From: Chrysopilus asiliformis
Taxonomy: Eukaryota > Arthropoda > Insecta > Diptera > Rhagionidae
Direction: 5' to 3'
Assembly (NCBI GenBank): GCA_964034945.1
Contig: OZ035962.1
Coordinates: 49,035,931-49,099,930, forward strand
Length of the DNA stretch: 64,000 bases
The notes under the pieces are model-generated. The model was given only the letters and a program-made list of their open reading frames with translations. It was not told the DNA's origin and did not search any database. Shown here piece by piece: positions 21,651-32,119 of this stretch. How positions within the stretch are numbered: the stretch's first letter is position 1; every line of letters starts with the position of its first letter. Made by a program: the position numbers and the translations under genes.

Positions 21651-22559
21651 TTTTCTGTATAAGAATGCCGTGTGCTGTTCAGAAATTTTCTGTCTCATTT
21701 TATTTTACCGTATATTTTCCAAAAAAAAAATCGATTTTTTGTTGTATAACAAAGTCACTTAATGTTCAGAAATTTTCTGTCTCATTTTATTTTGCCGTAT
21801 GAAATTTTCCAAAAAAAATAGATTTTTTGTTGTATAACAAAGTCACGTGCTGTTCAGAAATTTCCTCGCTAATTTTATTTTGCTCTGTACTGTCTACCAA
21901 AAAAAATCAATTTTTTCTGTATAAAAAAATCAAATGAAAGCGAATCACAGCATTCTCAAGCTGTTAAATAAGCATGTCGGTGACGCGAACTCATGAGATT
22001 TTACCCATCCAAAAATCACCCAACGCGCCTAAAGAAGTATAATATAAATAAAATAAATAATTTAAGGTCAAAAAAAAAAATTAAAAAAAAAACATTTTGC
22101 CACCACTCGGAATCGAACCCGCACATCTGGCGCATTTTAGTCTAACACTTATTTAGGAGTAAAAATGTAAACTTAAAGATAAATTAAGTAATAAAATATT
22201 AATAAAAGTAAAAAAATCAAAAAAAAAAATTTGAAAAGAAAAAAAAAAGAATTTGTCATCGATAAAGAATTGAACCCGGGCCTGGCGCATGGTAGTCCAA
22301 CTTCTAACTCACTGCACTAATCGAATAGTACGAAATGTCGTTTTAACATTGAAGACTTAGTTAGCGGCATATTGATAATTTTGAAAGGCAAATCACTAAT
22401 AAAGTATTATTAAAAATTGAAAAAAAAGTAAAACGGACATATCTACAGCTATAGAGCTTTCATTTAAAAAAAGAATCATCAAAATCGGTTCAATAGGAAC
22501 TGCAGGAGCTCTGTCGAAAGAAATCCATACAAAATCGCTTTGCCTTTTAAATATATAGA
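21651..22559. repeat. Duplicated block D3 (copy 2, 3' part)
   Basis: Three ~80-bp 'TGTTCAGAAATTT' units (21655-21905), two tRNA-like segments (22096-22157, 22255-22325; the first with a perfect minus-strand B box GGTTCGATTCC), and a Helitron-like 5' end at 22559 on the minus strand. Confidence 0.75.
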
Positions 22560-22711
22560 TTTTTCATTACTTAACTATTTATTATTCTTAGTTATTTTTA
22601 TTTTATTCGGTGTATCTTATGGATACCTGATTTGTGTATAATCTTATATAATTATGTCTTTTTATATATGTATATTTTATCTATATCTATAAAAATTTCT
22701 TATTATATTTT
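22560..22711 (-). other. Probable LTR-B 3' untranslated sequence
   Basis: AT-rich, no gene, lies between the repeat block and a GTCY pair; probably part of LTR-B itself. Confidence 0.35.
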
Positions 22712-24020
22712 TATACCCGTATGGTGAAACCAAATGGTATATTAACTTTGCCTTACCGTTTGTAACGCCAAGATCCCGTCATCACACACAAAAATGAATT
22801 ACACCAGTGTGTTTAGAATGATAAACATAACAAAAGCTATAATTGCCATCTGGCAATCATTGGAGACCCGTATGGTGATATTCGTATCAAAATTCGAACG
22901 TTGTACCAAAATTCCACTTTGAAGTCAAACTTTCCAATAAGATTTTTTAAAATTTATTCCAATCGGATTTTGATGTATGGGAGTTTTATGTAGAATCATA
23001 TCCTAAATAACTTTTGTTCTTGCACTTTTTTGATAAGACGCACCGTTTTTGAGATATTCACAAAAACCGTTTTCGTTCGTATGGGGGGTACCCCCCCTAA
23101 TGGTCCATTTTTGCCCATTAACGAACTTAGCCTCGCATTTTACGAAAAACGGATCTGCGCAAAATTTCAAGTCTCTAGCTCAATCCGTGCGCCCGCAATC
23201 CGCGCCACAGACAGACGGACAGACAGACGGACAGACAGACAGACAGACAGACGGACAGACGGACAGACGGACAGACGGACAGACGGACAGACGGACAGAC
23301 GGACAGACGGACAGACGGACGGACATGCTAAATTCAACGTTTTTCATCATTCTAAACACACTGGTGTAATTCATTTTTGTGTGCGACGACGAGATCTTGG
23401 CGTTACAAACGGTAAGGCAAAGTTAATATACCCTTTGGTTTCACCATACGGGTATAAAAATAATTAATTTCTGCATGTCCGTCTGTCTGTCCGTCTGTCT
23501 GTCCGTCTGTCTGTCTGTCCGTCTGTCTGTCTGTCCGTCTGTCTGTCCGTCCGTCTATCCGTCTGTCTGTCCGTCTGTCTGTCCGTCTGTCTGTCCGTCT
23601 GTCTGTCCGTCTGTCCGTCTGTCTGTCCGTCTGTCTGTGGCGCAGATTGCGGGCGCACGGATTGAGCTAGAGACTTGAAATTTTGCACAGATCCGTTTTT
23701 CGTAAAATGCGAGGTTAAGTTCGTTCATGGGCAAAAATGGACCATAGGGGGGCTACCCCCCATACGAACGAAAACGATTTTTGTGAATATCTCAAAAACG
23801 GTGAATTTTATCAAAAAAGTCCAAGAACAAAAGTTATTTAGGATATGATTCTACATAAAACTCCCATACATCAAAATCCGATTGGAATAAATTTTAAAAA
23901 ATCTTATTGGAAAGTTTGACTTCAAAGTGGAATTTTGGTACAACTGTTCGAATTTTGATACGAATATCACCATACGGGTCTCCAATGATTGCCAGATTGG
24001 CAATTATAGCTTTTGTTATG
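22712..24020 (+). mobile_element. GTCY element split by another copy
   Basis: Host copy 22712-22825 and 23457-24020, complete at both ends (TATACCC..GTTATG). It has a very long GTCY tract (23476-23640). Confidence 0.92.
22826..23456 (-). mobile_element. GTCY element nested in another copy
   Basis: Subfamily A, with a 100-base CAGA/CGGA tract. Inserted after GAATGATAAA of the host copy, the same position as in the 2.5 kb pair but from a different subfamily. Confidence 0.92.
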
Positions 24021-24500
24021 TTTTTTTTATTATTATTATCATGTGTGTCCTTATTAATATTTCTGATGGGCACTAGTATATATTATTTTATTTCTTATGT
24101 ATTTATGTATATTTTATATAAAAAAATTTTGTTTGTTTTCTGGCTTATTTGGCTACCTTGCAGAGTTTAAACGCATTTGAGGATTTAGTGACTTCACTAT
24201 AAATATCCTCTTCTTTAACCGTATTTTTCGCCTTTTTGCGCTTACATTCCCATAATATCGCGGCTACTAAACCCGTGGCTAGTAATGCTCCAATTGTAAT
24301 ATAACCTAACGCGTAATGATGGATGTCGTGTCCATCTAGTCGATTTAAGGGTTTGTTTACTTCATGTTTGTGCGCCCTAATTTCTTATCCTAGGTTATCA
24401 AATTCTTGGTTATTTGTATATTTAAAAAGAACGGTTTTCGGTCGTCGTATTTGATTTTTGTCCTCATTTCCTACGAGGTCTTGTGAGAGATTAAAACTGG
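24021..24500 (-). pseudogene. LTR-B env-like C-terminus (remnant)
   Basis: The minus strand around 24345-24200 encodes a hydrophobic membrane segment (ALGYITIGALLATGLVAAIL) followed by a basic cytoplasmic stretch (CKRKKAK), the usual end of an insect retroelement envelope-type protein. Only about 300 bases separate it from the integrase end, so nearly all of the outer domain is gone. It lies downstream of pol, where env is expected. Start and frame are broken; there is no functional product. Confidence 0.5.
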
Positions 24501-24527
24501 GTACGTAGTAGTTATTTTATTAACGAT

Positions 24528-24860
24528 TTACTCCACAAAGTATCTTAGATTGTTATTGTGAACGGTTTTCTCTTTATTCCGGATACGGATAGTGGTATTT
24601 TCCGGCGAGTCAATCCGTGTCACCTCGTATGGTCCTGTCCAGAGAGTTGAAAATTTATTTTGCCTCGCAAAGCTTTTCATTAATACCGTTTCCCCAACAT
24701 TGAATTTTCTGTCCTTAGCAGCTTTATCGTAGTACTTTTTAGAGTTTTCCTTACTTTTTATTAAGGATTCCCGGGCAATTCCATACGAGTGTTGGAGCCT
24801 ACTGCGCAATTCAGCTTTGGCAAGAAATACATCGTTGTATATAGCTTTGCACATCCTTGG
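24528..24860 (-). pseudogene. pol: LTR-B integrase C-terminal domain
   Basis: A minus-strand frame covers a charged helix (SKKYYDKAAKDRKFNVGETV) and the GPY/F-type module (LWTGPYEVTRI), ending in NNLRYFVE. In Ty3/gypsy integrases this domain follows the catalytic core and binds DNA. Here the core is absent: this segment abuts the zinc-binding N-domain almost directly. The upstream part of the 137-aa frame (24941-24860) is the out-of-frame shadow of the N-domain. Confidence 0.75.
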
Positions 24861-25617
24861 CCATTGTATCCCAATCGAAAACTTTCCGTAGTCTCTTAAT
24901 GGTTCGTGACACTCCTTGGTGTCCTCCGAAAGGGGAATCATGATATTCTTTCAAGACTTCCGCTATTTCTTCCGGGGTCTGTACCTTAATTAGGGAGTTT
25001 ATGCAGATTCTAATTTCCTCGTAAGTAGTGTCACGGAATGTTTCCCGAATCATCGCCTTACAGTGGTCCAATAAGCCCTTTCCGGTATTAGGTAGACCTA
25101 TTGCCCAATTTGTAAGTCCGAGTTCCTCAACTATGTCCTTGATCCCTTTTATGGATTTTTCCAACAACTCCTTATCTCTAGCAGTTCGTACTGGTAGGTT
25201 AACCGTGGTTACTACCATATTGGTTTTCCCTACCTTGTACTGCTTTGTTTCACTTAGTCTCGGAAGTTCGGTTGTTTCGAACTCTTTCGCGTCCATCTGC
25301 GGGGTCACGAGAAAAAATTTGTAGCTGTAGTTCTTATCGTGGACCAATTCGGATTTGGACACTTCTAAAATAATACTTTCTGTAGGTTCTCTTGTTTGCT
25401 TCTGCGACTGTTGGCGAGTCGGGACTGCCAGTATTTCCTTAGGGGCTTCAGCTTCAGCTGGTTTCAGTCTACTCAGTGCATCGGCATTGGCGTTGCATTT
25501 GCCTGGCCTGTGCACGATTTCGTAATCGTATTCCTCCAACTTAATGCGCCACCGCATTAACCTGGAAGCTGGGTCCTTTAGACTCATTAACCACATTAAC
25601 GGTTTATGATCCGTCAC
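24811..25617 (-). pseudogene. pol: LTR-B RNase H end + integrase zinc-binding domain
   Basis: The 268-codon frame starts inside RNase H (MTDHKPLMWL), passes the linker GKCNANADALSRL, a ~120-residue spacer, and ends with an HHCC-type module: YHDSPFGGHQG, about 30 residues, then CISC, then stop. The D,D,E catalytic core that should follow (about 140 residues) is missing, removed by an internal deletion near 24811-24860. LTR-B cannot make an active integrase from this copy. Confidence 0.82.
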
Positions 25618-25688
25618 TATCTTAAATCGTTGACCATAGACGTATGGTCGAAACTGATGTACCCCGTAGGCTATTGCGAGAAGCTCCT

Positions 25689-27074
25689 CTATTGTGGAAT
25701 AATTACATTCCGCGGAGTTTTTGAGTTTAGTGATCGGCTCGAATAGCTGATAGGGTGATCGCTTCCGATCTCACCCTGCGAGAGAACAGCGCCTATTGCA
25801 TAGTTGCTGGCATCCGTAGTGATTAGGAATGGCTCCGTAAAGCAGGGGTATGCTAACACGGGCTCAGAGATAAGTTTCTCTTTTAGCGTTCGGAAGGCAT
25901 CGTCACAGAACGCATCCCACTGAGATTTAACATCCTTCTTTAATAATCTGTTTAATGGTTTGGCTATTTTCGCGAAGTTCTCTATGAACCTTCGGTAGTA
26001 GCCGACGAACCCTAAGAAACTTTTTATGTCTTTTTGATTTTTCGGTACAGGGAACGTTTTTACTACTTCTAGCTTGTTGGGGTCTGGATGTACTCCAGTA
26101 GCGTCGACGAGGTGTCCCAAGTAAGCTATTTGTTTTTCCAGGAAATTGCACTTATCTGGCTGTAATTTTAGCCTATTCTGCCGCAAACGATCGAATACAG
26201 ATCTCAGTTTCTTGTTGTGTTCGAACAAACTGATATCGTAGATGACAATGTCGTCTAGGTAAACAAAACATTCCAGGCCCTGCAATCCTGCTAGGACTGT
26301 ATTCATCAATCTCTGGAATGTAGCGGGGGCTCTTTTAAGTCCGAATGGCATTCTTTTGTAGTGGTAATGACCGTAAGGGGTGCTAAAAGCAGTATTTTCC
26401 CTGTCACCTTCGCTTACCTGGATTTGGTGATAGCCGCTCGCCAAATCGAGGGTGGTGAAGTATTTAGACTTCCCCAGTTGGTCTAATATTTCTGTTATAT
26501 TTGGTAGAGGGTAGGCGTCACGTTCAGTTACATCGTTCAACTTCCGGCAATCCACTACCACTCTCCATTTTTTATTTCCTTGACTATCTGGTTTCTTTGG
26601 CACCAGTAGCAAGGGTGAGTTCCATGGACTCTGGCTAGGCTCTATTAATCCTTCTGCCAACATTTTTCCGACTTGATCGTTTATTTCCTCCCGATGTGCA
26701 TGAGGTAACCGATAAGGTTTTGTGTAGATGGGTGGTTGACCTGATCTGACCGGAATTTCATGGTACGTTGCTTGTGTATATGTTAGCTTATCACCCTCTA
26801 GGAGAAACAACTCATTATAGTCCTCACATATCTCCTGTATTGCTTCACGTTCTTCGAAGTTGCAGTGGTCTAATTTTATCGTCTCTCGTAGTCTCTTGAG
26901 TCTACCCTCAATTTTATCCAAGTGATTTTCCTCCTGTATTTGGTCGGTGTCATCCAACCCTTCCCATTCCAGATTTAAATCTGACTTGTTCAGAGTTACG
27001 GCTTGATCATTCAGGTTTAGCATGGCTATAGTCACTGTGCTCTTTGGCGGGACATTTCCATACCCTGAATGCAT
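25689..27074 (-). pseudogene. pol: LTR-B reverse transcriptase and RNase H N-part
   Basis: A 461-codon open frame holds the complete [51 protein letters not shown], the catalytic box VYLDDIVIY, LGHLV and the thumb KSFLGFVGYYRRFIENF. RNase H begins at TTDASNYAIGAVLSQ. A frameshift near 25700-25750 cuts RNase H off from its second half (25617 onward). RT copies the element RNA primed by a tRNA bound at 38355-38374. The catalytic residues are present, so the RT domain is well preserved although the polyprotein is broken. Confidence 0.85.
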
Positions 27075-27399
27075 ACACGGTTTAACAATGGTGTCCCCTA
27101 TGAATACTCCAGGTATGATTTCCTGTTTCTTACAGAGGGCTTCACTCTACAGATTTGTGGATATGTGGGTACTTACTCTAGACCTTGCAGGTAGGAAAAT
27201 TTCCTCAAACTCCATTGTATTAGTTGGCTTTGTTTCGACCGGGGAACTCACTATTTCCTGAATTTCCTCCGGGGCGCTAACTATTTCTAGGCCTTCTTCT
27301 GTTATTCGATCACGCATTCTAGCGCTACATCTTTTATTTGTATTTATATCTGTTTGGTTCAGTGACTCGGTATGCTCAGTGGTTTTAATTAACCTACCA

Positions 27400-28060
27400 T
27401 TATCTGATGGTCTTACAGTTGAAAAATTTTTCGTGCCATCTGCTGTGGATGGTCTTTTGTTTTCGCCCCTTGTTAGAGGTATTTTTGTAATTATATTTGT
27501 GCCATCTTCTGTGGATGGGTTTTTGTTTTCGCCCAAAAGGTCTTATTTTATTATCGCCTAGAGGTCTTATTATATCTTTACCCTCCTCTGTGGATGGGTC
27601 TTTATTTTCGCCTAAAGGTCTTATTTTATTATCGCCTAGAGGTCTTATTTTATCTTTATCATCTTCTGTGGATGAGTTTTTATGGATGAGCACATTTCCT
27701 GAGTATGACCTTTCTTCTTGTTTTTGTTTAGTATCGACTAGGATCGTTAGTGATTGGTTGTCATAGTCGATTTTACCCTTGTACTTGTACAGCAGATCGT
27801 TCCCTATAATGACATCGTACTGTGTACTAATGTTGGGTCCTATTAAGTAAAATTTATGGAACAGATCAACTTGATATTTGTCGGTATGTAGTGGTATTCT
27901 TTCGTTGATCGTTCCTACAGTGTCCAGATTATTGCCAAATATACCTGTGGGAGTGAGTGTTAGGTCTCTCTCTCTATATTGCAGTTGTTTTTTACTGCAG
28001 AGGTACTTAATAGACTTATTTCCGCGCCTGTGTCTATTAAGCATCGTATCTTCGCTGTTT
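27400..28060 (-). pseudogene. LTR-B protease region
   Basis: At 28050-28000 the minus strand encodes LIDTGAEISLLS, the aspartic protease active site. The frame then shifts, and the 214-codon frame 28044-27400 continues with ..PNISTQYDVIIGNDLLYKY, the second conserved protease region (IIGxD). Beyond it the protein becomes a repeat-rich spacer (GDNKIRPLGENKDPSTE repeated, coded by an internal minisatellite at 27480-27670) before RT. The protease would cut Gag-Pol. The shift inside the domain makes it non-functional. Confidence 0.7.
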
Positions 28061-28311
28061 CCGTGGAAGAAAAGGGAAGTTTGGCAATGATCTTGTCTTC
28101 GGTGATGTCTAGAGGCAACATCACTCGGAAAACCGATGGACTTCGGCTTCTATTGACATCCTTTCCATGCGGGAGAGCTCGCCGAGGTCGCCGTCCCGCT
28201 GCACGTAGTTTTCCTGCGTGTCAGCTGCGACTGTATTTACCACTGCGGAGCCCCTAGCAGGGTTATTTTGTTGGTTAATATTCCGATAGTCATGTCCTGG
28301 GGGGTTGTTTC
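28060..28311 (-). pseudogene. gag: LTR-B gag 3' end
   Basis: A minus-strand frame rich in Asn/Gln/Arg (NPPGHDYRNINQQNNPARG) joins gag to protease. It is separated from the main gag by the hAT insertion; GAAACAAC (minus) occurs on both sides as the 8-bp duplication. Confidence 0.5.
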
Positions 28312-28497
28312 CAGGGATGGGAAACGTTATCGTAACGTAACGAAATAACGAAATGATTTTCGGGCTATTTCTTCATAATTACGTTGGTTGGTTGGTTGGT
28401 TTGATAGGAGGGGGGTTCACCAGGGAACCCCACGCACGCAGGCCTCAAGTTGGGCCCATTGTACACCTCCGATGTCCCTCGCTGGAGCAGATTGAGC

Positions 28498-31400
28498 TCA
28501 AGTACGGTTGTTTAGCCATCCCGCCAGTGCTATATATTTTCGAATCGGCTCCCAGCCCTGAGTTCCTGCCTCATGGAGTTCCTCTAGAAAGGGATAGCCG
28601 AAGCATTTGACGCGAGTACGGGTTAAGGCTGGACAGTGACACAAAAAGTGCTCCACCGTTTCCCGCTCTTCTCCGCAGCCCCTGCATTGTGGATTATCCA
28701 CCAGCCTCATCTTGAAAGCGTGATCCTTCAGGAGGGAGTGCCCAGTTAGAATCCAAGTCGTTAGACGAAGGGGATTCCGTTCCAGATTTAAGAGGCTCTT
28801 AGTAAGGTTTGCATTTAAGCCACCCCATAATTCCTTTGTTGTGGTGCCGGTCTGACACATGGACCAAAGTTGTTGGTTCTCCTGATCCGCCCACTGCTTA
28901 AGTTGCAGTTTAAGGGTTTGAATCGGAAACCCAACAGAAATGGGTTGACTGTCCATACATGTACCCTTACGAGCAAGTTCATCTGCCTTCTCATTTCCAG
29001 GAATATTACTATGCCCAGGAACCCAAACCATTTTAAGGTGGTTGGTTTCGGAGAGTCTCTTTAGGTCTTCCTTACATGACTGCACAAGCTTAGATTTGGC
29101 AGTGTGTGAAGAAATCGCTTTGATGGCTGCTTGACTGTCTGAGCAGATGCAGATATCCTTTTCAGTCACTGCAAGGTCCAACAGAAGCAGACTCGCTTTT
29201 TTGATTGCCATTACTTCGGCTTGAAAGACCGTAGCATGGTTGTCTAATTTGAACGATCGCTCCACTCCGAGCTCCTCGCAGAACAGTCCAGCGCCAGTCA
29301 GGTTATCCATCTTGGAGCCGTCTGTATATACCGTTATGTCCGCTTCAGGTGGTGTGACAACTCCTGTCTCCCACTTGTCCCGGAGATCAATGCTCTTACA
29401 AACATTGGCCTCCAGGTAGGACTCCGGCTGCAAGTCGCTTTCTAAAGATAGAGCGGGTACTTTAGACTTTACGAAATCGATAATGGACTCATGTGGAACT
29501 CCCTGTCCCGCATGAGTCCAAGTTCCGGCGAGGTGTAGCCTTATGGCCGCCCCCGCCGCCATATGTTTAACGTGCAGCTCGATAGGGGGTAGATTCAAGA
29601 TAACCTCCATTGACCTTGTAGAGGTGGATCTTAAAGCGCCCAATGTGCTCAAACAGCACTGTCGCTGCACTCTTTCCAGTATTTTCCGCTTTGATGCCGT
29701 TTCCAGTGCCTTCCACCATACAAGAGAGCCATAAGTTAAAATCGGGCGGATTACTACCGTATATAGCCATTTGACCATTTTTGGTTGCAGGCCCCAATTC
29801 CCTCCTATAGCCCTCCTGCACATTCCAAAGGCTCTATATGCTCTGCTCGCCCTGTCTTCTAAATGAGGTGTCCAGGTGAGCCGTCTGTCCAGTATGACCC
29901 CCAAGTATTTGACCTTATCTTTCAGTTCTAAACTGATGGAGCCAATCCTTGGTGTGGTCAGTCTTGGTAATTTGTTTTTCTTTGTGAACAAACAGAGCTC
30001 GGTTTTGGACGGATTAACCTTTAGACCGTTACCTTCAGCCCAGTTGCATACCAGGTTAATGGCTGTCCGGGCTAGCCCGCTGAGTTCTGTTTCAAATTTG
30101 CCGGTTACAAGGATTACCAAGTCGTCTGCGTAACAGACGACTCGGAATCCCTGTCTGTCCAGATCAAGTAAGAGGTTATTCATCACCAGCACCCAAAGTA
30201 AGGGTGAGAGTATTCCTCCTTGAGGAGTCCCCCTGTGAACTATTCCCTCTCTAGTTTGATCCCCCAGAGATGCGAAGATTCTGCGATTTTCAAGCATATG
30301 CGCGATCCACATTCTCGTTCCATGATCAACATTGCTTGCGCCAAGAACCTCTATTATTTTGCCTATAAGGATATTATTGAAAGCCCCTTCTACATCGATA
30401 AAGACCCCCAGGGTTGATTCCTTAAAAAGGAAGCCCTTCTCTATCCTGTGTATGACCTCATGTAAAGCTGTCTCCACGGATTGGCCCTTGATGTATGCAT
30501 GCTGGTTGTTTGATAACAGCCCGGCTGGCAGGGTTTCCCTTAATTCCCTATCGCAAATTCTTTCCAGGGTCTTGAGCATGAAGGAAGTTAGACTTATTGG
30601 TCGCCAGGCCTTCGCTGACGCATGCTCCACCCGGCCGACTTTCGGTATGAAAACCACTCGAACTTCTTGCCAAAGTCGAGGTGTGTAGCACCAGTCCAAG
30701 CATGCCTTGAATAAATTGACCATCCTTTCACAGATGTGATCCATGGCGTGCTGCAGGATAGCTGGGTATAAGCCATCCCTCCCCGGTGATTTGTATGGTC
30801 GGAATGAGTCTACCGCCCATTTGACTTTACTCGCTGTTATAAAAGCTGCAGAGTTAGCTGGTTGAACCCAAGCTTCCTCTACAAAAACCCCAGCTCGGTC
30901 TCGCCCCGCAAAACATCCTGGGAAGTGTTCTTCCATCAGGATCTCCAAAGACTCCCCACATGATCCAGCCCTGCTGCCATTGCTTGCAACAATGAGTTCA
31001 GGTTGTGTATGGGTTTTCGATAGGAATTTCTTTAGTCTTGCGGTCTCCCCGATGCTGTTAACGCTATCGCAGAATAAACGCCAAGAGTTCCTCTTAGCTC
31101 TGCGTATCATTGCCTTATACTCCCGAAGAGCAGATTGGTATGTATCCCAGTCCTGCTCACGGTTGTGATTTTTGGCTTTATTATACAGTTTCCTGACCGT
31201 TCTTCGCTTCTCCATGATCTCCCCAGTCAGCCAGGGGGTACTTGAGTCCCCCTTAGTCTTTCTGAGAGGACATGAAGACTCGAAGGATGACTTTAGAATT
31301 GTCGTCAGTATCTCCGTCTCGTTGTCAATGTCATCCCTGCTATTAAAGTTAGGGGCATTGACTCCCTCCAATTTTTGAGCTAGTAGTTCCCCAAACAGCG

Positions 31401-32118
31401 CCCAGTTCGTTTTCGACGGGTTTCTAAATTCGGGTGCTACTTTCTTTACTCTGCCCAGCTTGAAGCGAATGTATCTATGGTCTGAGAGGCTAGCCTCGTC
31501 CGAAACTCGCCAGTCCTGAACCAGATTCACAGCGCTCCCGCTAGCCAAGGTTATATCTAAGACTTCCCTACGGACGCGGGTTATGAACGTGGGCTCTACC
31601 CCGCGATTCAAAACATGTAGGTTAGTACTTGATACATAATCAAAAAGTGACTTACCTCGATCGTTACAGTCTGAGCTTCCCCAGCCTGTGTGGTGCGCGT
31701 TTGCATCGCACCCGATTACTAAATTTTTCCGGTTACTGCTGGCGTAACTTACCAGTTTCTCAAGCTCCCGGGATGGTGGAAGGGTTGGTGCATCATATGG
31801 GAGGTATACGGAGGCCAATACCATCTGTTCCCTCCTACCTTCTGCGGACCATTCCCACAATATTGCCGTTACATCTGTAGATGGAGCTAGGGGGATCGAG
31901 AACAAGTTCAGTTCCTTCCTAGCTACGATGCACGTTCTGGGTCTACCTATATTCCTTCCTTGAAAAATATGTAGGGCTGCCCCGAATCCTGAAACCATGT
32001 CATTAAACGTCCATGGTTCTTGAATTAGAGCGACGTCCACTTTATTCTCCTTGAACAGTTGAAGCAGGGTAGCCGAAGCCGCCCTGCTACGATGTAGATT
32101 AATTTGGAGGACACTCAT
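28498..32118 (-). CDS. LINE ORF2: endonuclease / reverse transcriptase / RNase H
   Basis: An open frame of about 1,206 codons from ATG at 32118 (an upstream in-frame ATG at 32208 overlaps ORF1 and would give 1,236). Counted from 32208: apurinic-type endonuclease at about 30-260 (LIQEPW, DANAHHTGWGS, SDHRYI), RT at about 470-800 (SPGRDGLYP, CYADDLVIL near 691), RNase H at about 955-1085 (YTDGSK, SDSQAA, VPGHSNIPGNEKADELA) and a C-terminal Cys/His motif near 1175 (CRGCGEE..HFLCHCP). The enzyme nicks target DNA and copies its own RNA there; RNase H removes the template. The chosen start follows the ORF1 stop by one base (TAA-T-ATG), a layout suited to termination-reinitiation. No stops or missing catalytic residues were seen. 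Confidence 0.92.
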   Translation of the reverse strand: MSVLQINLHRSRAASATLLQLFKENKVDVALIQEPWTFNDMVSGFGAALHIFQGRNIGRPRTCIVARKELNLFSIPLAPSTDVTAILWEWSAEGRREQMVLASVYLPYDAPTLPPSRELEKLVSYASSNRKNLVIGCDANAHHTGWGSSDCNDRGKSLFDYVSSTNLHVLNRGVEPTFITRVRREVLDITLASGSAVNLVQDWRVSDEASLSDHRYIRFKLGRVKKVAPEFRNPSKTNWALFGELLAQKLEGVNAPNFNSRDDIDNETEILTTILKSSFESSCPLRKTKGDSSTPWLTGEIMEKRRTVRKLYNKAKNHNREQDWDTYQSALREYKAMIRRAKRNSWRLFCDSVNSIGETARLKKFLSKTHTQPELIVASNGSRAGSCGESLEILMEEHFPGCFAGRDRAGVFVEEAWVQPANSAAFITASKVKWAVDSFRPYKSPGRDGLYPAILQHAMDHICERMVNLFKACLDWCYTPRLWQEVRVVFIPKVGRVEHASAKAWRPISLTSFMLKTLERICDRELRETLPAGLLSNNQHAYIKGQSVETALHEVIHRIEKGFLFKESTLGVFIDVEGAFNNILIGKIIEVLGASNVDHGTRMWIAHMLENRRIFASLGDQTREGIVHRGTPQGGILSPLLWVLVMNNLLLDLDRQGFRVVCYADDLVILVTGKFETELSGLARTAINLVCNWAEGNGLKVNPSKTELCLFTKKNKLPRLTTPRIGSISLELKDKVKYLGVILDRRLTWTPHLEDRASRAYRAFGMCRRAIGGNWGLQPKMVKWLYTVVIRPILTYGSLVWWKALETASKRKILERVQRQCCLSTLGALRSTSTRSMEVILNLPPIELHVKHMAAGAAIRLHLAGTWTHAGQGVPHESIIDFVKSKVPALSLESDLQPESYLEANVCKSIDLRDKWETGVVTPPEADITVYTDGSKMDNLTGAGLFCEELGVERSFKLDNHATVFQAEVMAIKKASLLLLDLAVTEKDICICSDSQAAIKAISSHTAKSKLVQSCKEDLKRLSETNHLKMVWVPGHSNIPGNEKADELARKGTCMDSQPISVGFPIQTLKLQLKQWADQENQQLWSMCQTGTTTKELWGGLNANLTKSLLNLERNPLRLTTWILTGHSLLKDHAFKMRLVDNPQCRGCGEERETVEHFLCHCPALTRTRVKCFGYPFLEELHEAGTQGWEPIRKYIALAGWLNNRT

Positions 32119-32119
32119 A

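Larger units (their letters stand above)
8191..22559 (-). mobile_element. Candidate giant non-autonomous Helitron or composite repeat block
   Basis: At 22559 the minus strand reads A|TCTATATATTTAAAAGG, a Helitron-like 5' end. At 8191 the minus strand ends ..GGGGCGCAGCCCCTAG|T, a hairpin plus CTAG as in Helitron 3' ends. The flanking bases would rejoin as A|T, the usual Helitron target. No Rep/helicase frame is present, and the inside is full of other repeats, some with Helitron-like ends of their own. The two ends could therefore belong to different elements. Confidence 0.35.

Noticed and set aside
22096..22157. Functional tRNA gene
   Set aside because: The B box is good but acceptor and anticodon stems do not pair; called tRNA-like only.
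23040..23640. CRISPR-like array
   Set aside because: The repeats are a 4-bp GTCY microsatellite without spacers, in a eukaryotic mobile-element setting.
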